Source of the DNA: an uncultured Ignavibacteriales bacterium
GTDB lineage: Bacteria > Bacteroidota > Ignavibacteria > Ignavibacteriales > Ignavibacteriaceae
Length of the DNA: 36,314 nucleotides
Direction: 5' to 3'
NCBI GenBank assembly: GCA_937858935.1
Contig: CALLZX010000439.1
Location: 1-36,314 of the forward strand
Shown: positions 7,921-16,470 of the stretch, piece after piece
Position numbering within the stretch: position 1 is the stretch's first letter
How the letters are laid out: each line of letters starts with the position of its first letter
Position numbers and translations under genes: made by a program
Notes under the pieces: generated by a model
The model's input: the letters and a program-made list of their open reading frames with translations, nothing else
The model's database searches: none
What the model was told of the DNA's origin: nothing

Positions 7921-8670
7921 ATGCTTAAAGCCAAAATTAATAAAGTTGTCCTCACCAATAATAATACAGACAGAGAAGTTCTGCGTAATATTAATTTTAG
8001 CATCAGCAATAATATGATTTATTCTGTGCTTGGGAAAAATGGCAGCGGCAAATCCACACTTATTAAATCGCTTACTAGTTTATTAAATAGTGATCTTTAT
8101 AAAGTTGATGGTAAGGTTCTTTGGTTTGATGAAAATATTTTTGAAATGAAGAAAGTGAGATTATTATCCCTGCGCAAAACAGAGATTAAATATGTTATGC
8201 AGGATTTGACTTGGAATTTCGATCCTTTGAAAACTATAAAATATTATTTTGATTATACAGGATTTAAGGAGAAGACTATTTCACTCCAATTAAAAAGTTT
8301 TTTGCTTCCTGATTATCAGATAATTTCTAATCTTCATTCTTATGAGCTCAGCGGTGGTATGGCACAGAGAATAAGTTTAATGATAGCGATGCTTTCAAAT
8401 CCAAAACTTTTAATATTGGATGAGCCAACTTCTGCTATTGATTATGCTAATATTAATCTTATTAAACTAAAACTATTAGAATTTAAGAAAACAGGCGGAT
8501 CGGTTTTAATTGTTACTCAGGATATTGATTTTGCAAAAGAAATTTCTGATAAAATTGCTTTTCTACATGATAACAAATTAAGTGAGTTTATAGGAATGGT
8601 TGATTTTTTTAAAGATTCTGATCTTCCGCTTCACAATACTTTTCTTCAGTCTTATAAAGAACTGCAATGA
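7921..8670 (+). CDS. dppD: ABC transporter ATPase, DppD-like, short form
   Basis: I place the start at ATG 7921 (249 residues); an in-frame TTG at 7894 would add nine residues. It has Walker A GKNGSGKST, Q-loop Gln (YVMQDLT), signature ELSGGMAQR and Walker B LLILDEPTSAID. The switch (H-loop) histidine is replaced by Gln (IVTQDID), so this site may hydrolyse ATP poorly, as in asymmetric ABC ATPase pairs. The length is well below typical DppD (about 320), because the C-terminal oligopeptide-transporter domain is absent. Its stop overlaps the next ATPase start by 4 nt (ATGA). It probably pairs with that ATPase under the divergent DppBC-like permeases. Confidence 0.88.
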   Translation: MLKAKINKVVLTNNNTDREVLRNINFSISNNMIYSVLGKNGSGKSTLIKSLTSLLNSDLYKVDGKVLWFDENIFEMKKVRLLSLRKTEIKYVMQDLTWNFDPLKTIKYYFDYTGFKEKTISLQLKSFLLPDYQIISNLHSYELSGGMAQRISLMIAMLSNPKLLILDEPTSAIDYANINLIKLKLLEFKKTGGSVLIVTQDIDFAKEISDKIAFLHDNKLSEFIGMVDFFKDSDLPLHNTFLQSYKELQ

Positions 8671-9476
8671 AAGATATTATTCTAAAAGCTGAAAAGATTT
8701 CTTACTCCATTGAAAACAAGAAATTATTTTCCAATAATCAAACTACTGAGATATTAAAGGATGTTTCTTTTGAAATTGAAAGGGGTAAAGTACTTGGAAT
8801 TTCCGGTCAGTCAGGCAGCGGTAAATCTACGCTTGCAAAAATATTAAGCAGAGTTTATTTCCAAACCTCCGGTACAATTCTTAATCATTTCGTAAAAGAT
8901 TGGAGTGACTCTCTGTCAAATCCAGTGCAAATATTATTTCAAAATGATGGTGAATTGTTAAATCCATTTAGAAAAGTGAAAGATGTTTTGAATGAAGCCT
9001 TTGAATTGAAATTTAAGAAAGACAAGAACTATGAGTCTGAAGTTGATGAAATTATTAAAAAGTTTAATCTTAACCCGAGTTTAAAAGAAAGTAAAGGGTC
9101 ACAATTAAGCGGTGGCGAAAAGCAGCGTATTGCTCTTGCAAGAATTGTTATTGTGGAGCCTGAAATTTTAGTTTTGGATGAACCATTTTCTTCACAGGAT
9201 GTTGAAGCTCAGCTTAGTATTATTAAACTAATTATTAAATTAAAATTGGAGCTTAATCTTACAATAATTTGTATCTCGCACGATCTTAACATCTTAAAAC
9301 ACATTTCTGATGAATTAATAATTATGTATAACGGGAAAGTTGTTGAGTATGGGGAAACAAAAGCTTTAATTGATAAGCCTACAAATGAATACACTAGGTT
9401 TTTACTAAGAGCACAGGCGTTAAATTTAACTGAAGAAGAAATTCAAAAATTCCACAACACATATGAGCAAAACTAA
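8667..9476 (+). CDS. dppF: ABC transporter ATPase, DppF-like
   Basis: This 269-residue protein has Walker A GQSGSGKST, Q-loop (ILFQNDGELLNPF), signature LSGGEKQRIALAR, Walker B LVLDEPFSSQD and an intact H-loop (CISHDLN). It therefore keeps all catalytic motifs, unlike its partner. The NEYTRFLLRAQ tail is typical of Dpp/Opp ATPases, but the long C-terminal domain is missing. It overlaps the upstream ATPase by 4 nt and the downstream ybaK gene by 14 nt, so all three are probably one transcript. It is the likely energising subunit for the DppBC-like permeases across the divergent promoter region. Confidence 0.9.
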   Translation: MKDIILKAEKISYSIENKKLFSNNQTTEILKDVSFEIERGKVLGISGQSGSGKSTLAKILSRVYFQTSGTILNHFVKDWSDSLSNPVQILFQNDGELLNPFRKVKDVLNEAFELKFKKDKNYESEVDEIIKKFNLNPSLKESKGSQLSGGEKQRIALARIVIVEPEILVLDEPFSSQDVEAQLSIIKLIIKLKLELNLTIICISHDLNILKHISDELIIMYNGKVVEYGETKALIDKPTNEYTRFLLRAQALNLTEEEIQKFHNTYEQN

Positions 9477-9930
9477 CGCAATAAGAATTCTCGAATCCCA
9501 CAAAATCATATTTGAAACAATTTCATATAAAGTTGATGAAGATGATTTAAGTGGAGAATCTGTTGCATTAAAAATTGGAGCCAATCCAGAATCAGTATTT
9601 AAAACACTTGTTTGCGTTGGAGATAAAAGTGGTCATATTGTGTTTTGTATTCCTGTTACTCAAGAACTTAATCTAAAAAAAGCTGCTGCTGTAAGTAAAA
9701 ATAAAAAAGTTGAAATGATTAAACTGAAAGATTTATTTCCGCTTACAGGTTATATACGTGGCGGATGTTCACCAGTTGGAATGAAAAAACTTCTCCCAAC
9801 GTATATTGATGAAACTGCACAATTATTTGAAAGCATTTATGTTAGCGCAGGTGTGCGCGGATTACAAATAAAACTTTTTCCAGATGATCTTATTAAACTT
9901 ATTGATACCGGTTATAAAGATTTAATTTAA
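9463..9930 (+). CDS. ybaK: Cys-tRNA(Pro) deacylase, YbaK/EbsC family
   Basis: This 155-residue protein has the usual family length. It belongs to the trans-editing INS superfamily, which hydrolyses mischarged Cys-tRNA(Pro). The conserved catalytic Lys lies in SVFKTLV (K47), and GGCSPVGMKK is the family signature near the C terminus. It overlaps the preceding ABC ATPase gene by 14 nt, suggesting it is read as part of that transcript although its housekeeping role is unrelated. An 80-bp gap separates it from the xdh genes. The family assignment is strong; exact tRNA specificity within the superfamily is inferred. Confidence 0.92.
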   Translation: MSKTNAIRILESHKIIFETISYKVDEDDLSGESVALKIGANPESVFKTLVCVGDKSGHIVFCIPVTQELNLKKAAAVSKNKKVEMIKLKDLFPLTGYIRGGCSPVGMKKLLPTYIDETAQLFESIYVSAGVRGLQIKLFPDDLIKLIDTGYKDLI

Positions 9931-9998
9931 GACTTAAGCTCTGTTTGTAATTATACTTTATTGAGGTTAATAAAATATAGTTTATTTTAGCACTCAAG

Positions 9999-10003
9999 AA
10001 GGA
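9999..10003 (+). promoter_or_regulatory. Ribosome binding site fixing a TTG start for xdhA
   Basis: AAGGA lies 7 nt before the TTG at 10011. The reading frame has no ATG upstream of the conserved ferredoxin fold, and the first residues (KTKINFICN) are the expected first beta strand. Together these support TTG as the real start codon. Confidence 0.7.
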
Positions 10004-10010
10004 AACAGAA

Positions 10011-11435
10011 TTGAAAACAAAGATTAATTTTATATGTAACGATTCTGAAATCGAAACTTCGATTCATCCCGGAACAACACTTCTCGACTTCATTCGAAAA
10101 CAACTACATCTGACTGGAACAAAAGAAGCTTGCCGTGAAGGCGACTGCGGAGCTTGTACTGTGCTCATAGGTGAATTATTCGAAAACTCTGTACGATATC
10201 AATCTGTGAATTCATGTCTTTTTCCGGTTGGTGATATTAATGGTAAACATGTAGTTACTATTGAAGGACTAAACTCTAATGAGTTAAATACAATTCAAAA
10301 AATATTTATAGAAGAAGGGGCATCTCAATGTGGTTTTTGCACACCTGGATTTATTATTTCTTTAACAGCATATTTATTATCTAACTCAAAATATGATTCT
10401 GCTGAAGCAGTAGAATCTTTAAGCGGCAATATTTGCAGATGTACAGGTCATTCTTCGATTATTAACGCAGCTAGAAGCGTTTTAAAGTATGTAATAAAAA
10501 GTATTACCCAAGATGAAGCACACATAAAAGAATTAATTCATGCAGGAATTATCCCAAATTACTTTTTAACAATTGAGGACCGACTAAAGAAACTTAGAAA
10601 ATCAAAGTCTATTGAAAATAAAAACAATTACGCAGTTCTAAACATTTCGGGTGGCACTGATTTATTTGTGCGAAAGTGGGACGAAATATTAAATAAAAAT
10701 ATTAATCTCTTATTTTCACATAACTTACCTGATCATATTTCTGAAGAGAATGGAAAGGTTGTAATTGGTGCACGTGCTTCTATAAGTGCTTTTATTAATT
10801 CTGCATTAATTCAAAAATATTTTCCTTCACTTAAAAGTAAATTAAAACTTTTTGGTTCATTACCAATAAGAAATCGTGCAACTATTGGTGGTAATATTGT
10901 AAATGCTTCCCCTATTGCAGATATGGTTAATATTCTTCTTGTACTCAACTCAACAGTTGAGATTAAAACTGATAGCTCAGAAAGAATTATTCTCTTAAAA
11001 GATTTTTACAAAGGGTACAAGCAAGTGGATTTGAATCCAGGAGAACTAATTCATTCAATCAGCTTTAATGTCCCACAAGAGAAATACTTCTTCAACTTTG
11101 AAAAGGTATCTAAACGCACTTATCTAGATATAGCCAGTGTGAACTCATCTGTTTATTTGACGATTCAAGATGATGGGATTAAAAAAATAAATCTATCTGC
11201 CGGTGGAGTTGCCCCAATCCCATTGTGCTTAATTAAGACCTCAGAATTTTTGACTGGAAAATTGATAAACTCTAAAAATATTTTTAATGCTTATAATGTT
11301 GCTCTTTCAGAAATAAATCCAATTAGCGATGCAAGAGGTACAAAAGAATATAAAGTACTATTATTGAGGCAATTGATCTTCGCTCACTTTATTTCTTTGT
11401 TTCCAGACAAAATCAGTGTGAGAGAGATTGCATGA
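10011..11435 (+). CDS. xdhA: Xanthine dehydrogenase small subunit (2x 2Fe-2S and FAD)
   Basis: This 474-residue electron-transfer subunit is a ferredoxin/FAD fusion like bacterial XdhA. Residues 1-75 are a plant-type ferredoxin domain with cluster ligands C41, C46, C49 and C69. Residues 80-160 are the helical 2Fe-2S domain with C107, C110, C142 and C144. Residues about 200-370 are the FAD domain (NISGGTDLF; LPIRNRATIGGNIVNASPIAD), followed by the CO-dehydrogenase-flavoprotein C-terminal domain. It passes electrons from the molybdenum subunit, most likely to NAD+. It starts with TTG and overlaps the next gene by 4 nt. A related purine or aldehyde oxidoreductase is the alternative. Confidence 0.93.
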   Translation: MKTKINFICNDSEIETSIHPGTTLLDFIRKQLHLTGTKEACREGDCGACTVLIGELFENSVRYQSVNSCLFPVGDINGKHVVTIEGLNSNELNTIQKIFIEEGASQCGFCTPGFIISLTAYLLSNSKYDSAEAVESLSGNICRCTGHSSIINAARSVLKYVIKSITQDEAHIKELIHAGIIPNYFLTIEDRLKKLRKSKSIENKNNYAVLNISGGTDLFVRKWDEILNKNINLLFSHNLPDHISEENGKVVIGARASISAFINSALIQKYFPSLKSKLKLFGSLPIRNRATIGGNIVNASPIADMVNILLVLNSTVEIKTDSSERIILLKDFYKGYKQVDLNPGELIHSISFNVPQEKYFFNFEKVSKRTYLDIASVNSSVYLTIQDDGIKKINLSAGGVAPIPLCLIKTSEFLTGKLINSKNIFNAYNVALSEINPISDARGTKEYKVLLLRQLIFAHFISLFPDKISVREIA

Positions 11436-13687
11436 AAAATTATGACATCTTACAGCATGTTAAAGGAGAATCACTATTTGTTGATGATACTTTAGTACCT
11501 GAAGGATTGCTTTATGCAACAGTCTGCTATTCTCAAATTGCGCATGGAAAGATAATTAGTATTAGTATAGATAAAGCTGAGAAGGTAAAGGGGGTCAAAT
11601 CGATTTTTACTTCAAAAGATATTCCTGGTGAAAATCAAATTGGAGGAATAATTCAGGATGAAGAACTTTTAGCAAAAAATATAGTCAAATTTGTTGGTCA
11701 GCCGATTGCAATTGTGGTAGCAGATAGTCAATTGATCGCAAAAGAAGCAGCACGCTTGATTGATGTAAAAGTAGAAAAACTTCCGGAAATTTTTGATGCT
11801 CGTGAGGCAGCAAATAAAAATCAATTAATAACTTCTTCGCGAACATTTGTTTTCGGTAACACTGAAGATTGCTGGGCAAAATGTGATTATGTCATTGAAG
11901 GACAAACTGAATCCGGAGCACAAGAACATCTTTACCTTGAGACCCAATCTGCCATAGTTTATCCTGTTGAAGGTGGCGGAATAAAAATAATTTCTTCAAC
12001 ACAATCGCCCACAACTGTTCAAAAAATTACAGCAAGAGTTTTAAATCTTCCTATGCACAAAGTTGAAGTTGATGTACTGCGAATAGGCGGAGGGTTCGGT
12101 GGTAAAGAAGATCAGGCAACAACCTGGGCTGCGATGACAGGATTAGCTGCATTCAAATTAAAAAAACCTGTTAAACTCATTCTACCAAGACAAGAGGATA
12201 TGAGAGTAACCGGGAAACGCCATCCATATTCATCTGACTTTAAAATTGGTTTAATGAAAGATGGGAAAATAATTGGATACGAAGTTACATTTTATCAAAA
12301 TGCTGGTGCATCTGCTGACCTTTCCCCGGCTATTCTTGAACGTACTCTTTTCCATTGCACTAACAGCTACTATATTCCTAATGTTAAAGCTACTGCAATA
12401 AGCTGTAAAACTAATCTGCCTCCCAATACTGCATTTAGAGGTTTTGGTGGACCGCAGGGAATTTTTGTAATTGAATCTGCCATATTTAAAGCAGCAGAGG
12501 TAATGGGTATTGATTCCGCTGAAATACAAAAAAGAAATTTATTAAATGAGAACGATGAATTTCCGTATGGACAAAAAGCAGAAAACTGCAATACAAAAAA
12601 AACGTGGGAAAAAGCAGAGAGACTTTATTTAATAGATAAAATCAGATTAGATGTTCAATATTTTAATGATACCAATGATATCTATAAAAAAGGTATTGCA
12701 GTTATGCCAATCTGTTTTGGAATATCATTCACAAATACATCAATGAATCAAGCAAGTGCATTAGTACATATTTATAACGATGGAAGTGTAAGTTTAAGCA
12801 CTGCAGCAATTGAAATGGGACAAGGCGTAAATGAAAAGTTACGACAGATTGCTGCAGAAATTTTTTCAATTGATAAAAGGAAAATTAAAACCGAATCAAC
12901 TAATACGACACGAATTGCGAACACATCTCCAACAGCAGCAAGTAGTGCTGCCGATTTAAATGGTAAAGCAACCGAACAAGCTTGTAACAATATTCTTTTA
13001 AGGCTCAAACAAACTGCAGCAGAGATTTTAAAGAAAAATAATTTAGATGCAATTGAAATAAAAAATGAAATGGTGTATAATGATAGCATAATAACAGATT
13101 TAAGCTGGACTGAACTAATTAAAACAGCAAATCTTAAAAGAGTAAATCTCTCCTCGCACTCGTTTTATGCTACACCAAATATTCATTTTGATCGCACAAA
13201 AGAAAAAGGCAAACCATTTGCGTATCATGTATATGGAACAGCAATCGTTGAAGCAACTGTTGATTGTTTGCGTGGAATCTATAAGTTAAATTCAGTAAAA
13301 GTTGTTCACGATTTCGGTAAATCATTCAATCAGATTATTGATAGAGGACAAGCAGAAGGAGCAATTGTTCAGGGTTTAGGATGGATGACTATTGAAGAAA
13401 TAATGCATAATGAACTTGGCCAGGTTTTAACTGATACATTCTCAACATATAAAGTACCAGATATTCATTTTACGCCTGATATAGAAATTGATTTTTTAGA
13501 AGATGCAGAAAATCCATTTGGAATATTTAAATCAAAAGCTATTGGTGAGCCGCCATTTATGTATGGTATTGGTGGCTACTTTGCAATAATGAATGCAATG
13601 AAAGCTTTCAATCCAAAATTAAAATGTATATTTAATTCTCCATTAACACCTGAAAAAGTACTGATGAATTTATACAGGAAATCTTGA
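11432..13687 (+). CDS. xdhB: Xanthine dehydrogenase molybdopterin-binding subunit
   Basis: This 751-residue subunit carries the molybdenum site, which hydroxylates hypoxanthine and xanthine. Motifs: GGGFGGKE with E226, AFRGFGGPQ with R336, MGQGVNEK, and the catalytic base GEPP (E706). The Glu after GGFGGK and the Arg in FRGFGG correspond to the purine-orienting residues of known xanthine dehydrogenases, which favours a purine over an aldehyde substrate. It is coupled to xdhA by ATGA and to xdhC by TGATG. The length is normal for a stand-alone bacterial large subunit. Purine specificity is inferred from these motifs. Confidence 0.93.
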   Translation: MKNYDILQHVKGESLFVDDTLVPEGLLYATVCYSQIAHGKIISISIDKAEKVKGVKSIFTSKDIPGENQIGGIIQDEELLAKNIVKFVGQPIAIVVADSQLIAKEAARLIDVKVEKLPEIFDAREAANKNQLITSSRTFVFGNTEDCWAKCDYVIEGQTESGAQEHLYLETQSAIVYPVEGGGIKIISSTQSPTTVQKITARVLNLPMHKVEVDVLRIGGGFGGKEDQATTWAAMTGLAAFKLKKPVKLILPRQEDMRVTGKRHPYSSDFKIGLMKDGKIIGYEVTFYQNAGASADLSPAILERTLFHCTNSYYIPNVKATAISCKTNLPPNTAFRGFGGPQGIFVIESAIFKAAEVMGIDSAEIQKRNLLNENDEFPYGQKAENCNTKKTWEKAERLYLIDKIRLDVQYFNDTNDIYKKGIAVMPICFGISFTNTSMNQASALVHIYNDGSVSLSTAAIEMGQGVNEKLRQIAAEIFSIDKRKIKTESTNTTRIANTSPTAASSAADLNGKATEQACNNILLRLKQTAAEILKKNNLDAIEIKNEMVYNDSIITDLSWTELIKTANLKRVNLSSHSFYATPNIHFDRTKEKGKPFAYHVYGTAIVEATVDCLRGIYKLNSVKVVHDFGKSFNQIIDRGQAEGAIVQGLGWMTIEEIMHNELGQVLTDTFSTYKVPDIHFTPDIEIDFLEDAENPFGIFKSKAIGEPPFMYGIGGYFAIMNAMKAFNPKLKCIFNSPLTPEKVLMNLYRKS

Positions 13688-14652
13688 TGAAAGAAATTGA
13701 GATCTGGAAGTTTATCAAAACTATCATACACAAAAATAAGAAGGTCGCATTACTTACTGTTGTTGAATCCACAGATTCTTCGCCAGGCAAACAAGGTTTT
13801 AAAATGGCTGTGGATGAGGATGGAAATATTATTGGAACCATCGGGGGTGGAATCATGGAGAAAAATTTAATTTCTGAGTCTTTAACCTATGTTAAAGCCA
13901 GAGAAAAATATTTCATAAAAACTCTTTATCATAATCCAGAATCTGCAAAAGAAAAAAGCGGCCTAATATGCGGTGGTAAACAAATAGTTGCAATAAGTGT
14001 TTTAGACTATGCTGATAAAATTATTGTTGGAAAAATATTATCCTCATTAGAAACTCAATCGGAAGTTATTTTATCAATCTCACAAAATGGACTTTCTCTA
14101 AATTCGAAAGTGAATAGTGTACCTAGATATACATTTAAATTTGAAAATGAGTTAAACTATGAGTACAAAGAATTATATGGAAATTCAGACACAATCTATA
14201 TTATAGGCGGTGGGCATGTTGGTTTGGCTATCTCAAAAATATTAGCAAACCTTGATTTTTATATAATTGTAATTGATCATCGTGAAGATATAGTTACAAT
14301 GAGGAATAATATCTATACTCATAAAAAAATAATCTGCTCTTACGATGAGGTTGGAAATTATATCAAAGAAGGTGGAATGTCATATGTTGCAATTGTTAGT
14401 CCTCAGCATACTGGTGATGAAGCTGTATTAAAATCAGTAATTAACAAAAACTTGAAATATCTCGGAATGATGGGAAGTAAAAGAAAAATAAAAACCATCA
14501 GAGATAATCTGATTCTTTCTGGAATTGATCCCGAATTATTAAGTAAAGTGCATATGCCTATCGGGTTGAAAATTGGTGCGCAAACCCCTGATGAAATAGC
14601 TATAAGTATTGCTGCAGAAATAATTAAAGTGAAATATAGAAAGATTATCTAG
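13687..14652 (+). CDS. xdhC: XdhC-family molybdenum cofactor maturation factor
   Basis: This protein of about 321 residues matches XdhC, which binds molybdenum cofactor, helps its sulfuration and delivers it to the XdhB subunit. The N-terminal half has the XdhC/CoxI motifs (VESTDSSPGKQGFKM, GTIGGGIMEK, CGGKQ). The C-terminal half is a Rossmann domain (YIIGGGHVGLAISKIL) with YLGMMGSKRK. The ATG at 13687 overlaps the xdhB stop as TGATG and is preferred to the TTG three bases upstream. The 3' end overlaps the convergent ispD gene by 8 bp, so no space is left for an intergenic terminator. Its position after xdhAB supports the role. Confidence 0.92.
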   Translation: MKEIEIWKFIKTIIHKNKKVALLTVVESTDSSPGKQGFKMAVDEDGNIIGTIGGGIMEKNLISESLTYVKAREKYFIKTLYHNPESAKEKSGLICGGKQIVAISVLDYADKIIVGKILSSLETQSEVILSISQNGLSLNSKVNSVPRYTFKFENELNYEYKELYGNSDTIYIIGGGHVGLAISKILANLDFYIIVIDHREDIVTMRNNIYTHKKIICSYDEVGNYIKEGGMSYVAIVSPQHTGDEAVLKSVINKNLKYLGMMGSKRKIKTIRDNLILSGIDPELLSKVHMPIGLKIGAQTPDEIAISIAAEIIKVKYRKII

Positions 14653-15322
14653 ATACTAATTTTTTGAAAAGTTGAATATCTTCTTTATTGGTAATCTTAA
14701 AATTAAAAACAGAACCTTCAACTATATTTATCTTTTCCCCAATTCTTTTAACAAGCATTGATTCATCAGTTCCAAAAAAATTTTCTTTTTCTGCTTTTAC
14801 TAAGGCTTTGTATATATTTTTATGTTTAAATATCTGTGGTGTCTGCACATAATAAACCTCATCACGATTCAAATACTCACCAACAATTTTCTGTCCTTTT
14901 ATAAGAGTATCTTTAGCTTTAATACAAACAAGTGCATTCCCTTTTTGCTTCGCAGTTTCAAATGCCCTTGTTAAAACATGATCAGGTAATAACGGACGTG
15001 CAGAATCATGGACAACTAATAAATCATTCGGATCAGCACCGGAGGAGAGCACTGCATTGTAAACTGAATCCTGCCGGGTATTTCCACCTTCAACAATAAG
15101 AGCAACCTTATTTAGCTTGTACTTTTTTATTATTCGTATAAGAAGTTTGAAATATTCAGGTTCAGCAGCAATAATAATTTTATCAATATGACTGTTTTTC
15201 TGAAAAGTCAGGAGTGTGTATACAATTATTTCTTTACCATTTACTTTTAGATATTGTTTAGGAGTGGCTAAGCCACTCCGTAAACCTTTTCCTCCGGCAG
15301 GAATAATTGCTATTGTTGTCAT
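14645..15322 (-). CDS. ispD: 2-C-methyl-D-erythritol 4-phosphate cytidylyltransferase
   Basis: This 225-residue enzyme catalyses the third step of the MEP isoprenoid pathway, joining CTP to methylerythritol phosphate. The nucleotide-binding start is PAGGKGLRSGLATPKQYL. The conserved VVHDSARPL, VCIKAKDTL, VQTPQIFKH and GTDESMLV segments are all present. The length is typical. Its ATG overlaps the queA stop by 4 nt, so queA and ispD are probably co-transcribed. The 3' end runs 8 bp into the convergent xdhC. IspD is far more likely than a CDP-ribitol-forming relative, given the complete IspD motifs. Confidence 0.94.
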   Translation of the reverse strand: MTTIAIIPAGGKGLRSGLATPKQYLKVNGKEIIVYTLLTFQKNSHIDKIIIAAEPEYFKLLIRIIKKYKLNKVALIVEGGNTRQDSVYNAVLSSGADPNDLLVVHDSARPLLPDHVLTRAFETAKQKGNALVCIKAKDTLIKGQKIVGEYLNRDEVYYVQTPQIFKHKNIYKALVKAEKENFFGTDESMLVKRIGEKINIVEGSVFNFKITNKEDIQLFKKLVSR

Positions 15323-16353
15323 ACAATCATCATAGCATCGCCATAGCTTAAGAAGCGATACTTTTCTTTTAATGCCTTCTTATATGCTTTCATAACATTT
15401 TCTGTTTCACCAAGCGCACTTGTAAGCATAAGCAAAGTAGATTCTGGCGCATGGAAATTTGTTATAAGTTTTTGTGTTACCTTAAAAACATAAGGCGGAT
15501 AAATAAATTTATCAGTCCAGCCTCTGCCCTGTTTTAAGAAACCATCTGCAGTAGTACTTGTTTCCAAAGCACGGCATGCACTTGTACCAACAACAACAAT
15601 ATTGTGTTTGTTATGCATTGCTTTGTTTACAACATCGGCAGTGTGTGCAGATATTTCATAGTACTCAGAATCCATTTTATGTTTTGTAAGATCTTCAACT
15701 TCAACTGGTCTAAATGTACCTAACCCGATATGAAGAATAACCGGAACTATGTGAATTCCTTTCTTCTCGATTTTTTCAAGCAGTTTAGTTGTAAAATGTA
15801 ATCCTGCAGTTGGAGCAGCAACAGCACCATCAACTTTAGCGTAAACTGTTTGATAATTCTCTTTATCCTTTGGTTCCGGATCTCTTTTGATATATGGAGG
15901 AAGCGGAGTTAAACCGATTTTCTCAACTGCTTGAAATACATTTCCAGGTTGATTAAATCTTACGGTTCTTCCTCTTGATGTTGTATTATCAATTACTTCA
16001 CACCAAAGATTATTATCAAAATAAATCTTATTGCCAATTCTAACTTTTCTGGCCGGATCAACAATTACATCCCAGATGCAATCATCTTTATTTAGTTCTC
16101 TCAAAAGAAAAACTTCAATCTTAGCCTGAGTTTTTTCTTTCTTTCCAAACAATCGTGCCTGAAACACTCTTGTTTCGTTTACAACGAGTACATCGCCTTT
16201 TTCCATATAATCAATTACATCAGTAAACTTTTTATCTTCCATCTCGCCGGTTTCTTTATGAATAACCAACAATTTAGATTTATCGCGCGGACTAACCGGA
16301 TACTTCGCGATGGAAGTTTTGGGTAAGTTGTACTTGAAATCTGATAGCTTCAT
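15319..16353 (-). CDS. queA: S-adenosylmethionine:tRNA ribosyltransferase-isomerase
   Basis: This 344-residue cytosolic enzyme transfers and rearranges the ribose of SAM onto preQ1-modified tRNA to form epoxyqueuosine. Family motifs run throughout: FKYNLPKTSIAKYPVSPRDKSKLL at the N terminus, VVNETRVFQARLFG, AAPTAGLHFTTKLL, HIGLGTFRPVE and TNFHAPESTLLML. The length is normal. It leads the two-gene queA-ispD unit. queC and queF, which make the preQ1 precursor, lie in a separate rightward cluster at 32843-33966, so queuosine genes are split over two loci in this window. Confidence 0.96.
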   Translation of the reverse strand: MKLSDFKYNLPKTSIAKYPVSPRDKSKLLVIHKETGEMEDKKFTDVIDYMEKGDVLVVNETRVFQARLFGKKEKTQAKIEVFLLRELNKDDCIWDVIVDPARKVRIGNKIYFDNNLWCEVIDNTTSRGRTVRFNQPGNVFQAVEKIGLTPLPPYIKRDPEPKDKENYQTVYAKVDGAVAAPTAGLHFTTKLLEKIEKKGIHIVPVILHIGLGTFRPVEVEDLTKHKMDSEYYEISAHTADVVNKAMHNKHNIVVVGTSACRALETSTTADGFLKQGRGWTDKFIYPPYVFKVTQKLITNFHAPESTLLMLTSALGETENVMKAYKKALKEKYRFLSYGDAMMIV

Positions 16354-16390
16354 TTATCTCTACCTTCTCTTATTATTTTAATTTTCATTT

Positions 16391-16458
16391 ATCATCCAGA
16401 GCGAAGTTTAAATATATCTGAACAACAGATTCTTCTTTACTTCGCTCATCGGAATGAC
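16391..16458. repeat. Intergenic palindromic repeat element (REP/MITE-like)
   Basis: On the reverse strand the element starts GTCATTCCGATGAGCGAAG. It continues with AAGAATCTGTTGTTCAGA and ends with a degraded inverted copy of its start (CTTCGCTCTGGATGAT). The GTCATTCnGAGCGAAG...GAATCT type is, from memory, a common short dispersed intergenic repeat in many bacterial genomes. It fills the ppdK-queA gap and could form a hairpin in ppdK read-through RNA. Only one copy is in the window, so the dispersed nature is inferred. Confidence 0.6.
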
Positions 16459-16470
16459 TTATGAAATCAT

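Noticed and set aside
9931-10010. Promoter for xdhA
   Set aside because: Possible -35/-10-like words exist, but none has good spacing or the Bacteroidota pattern, so I do not list one.
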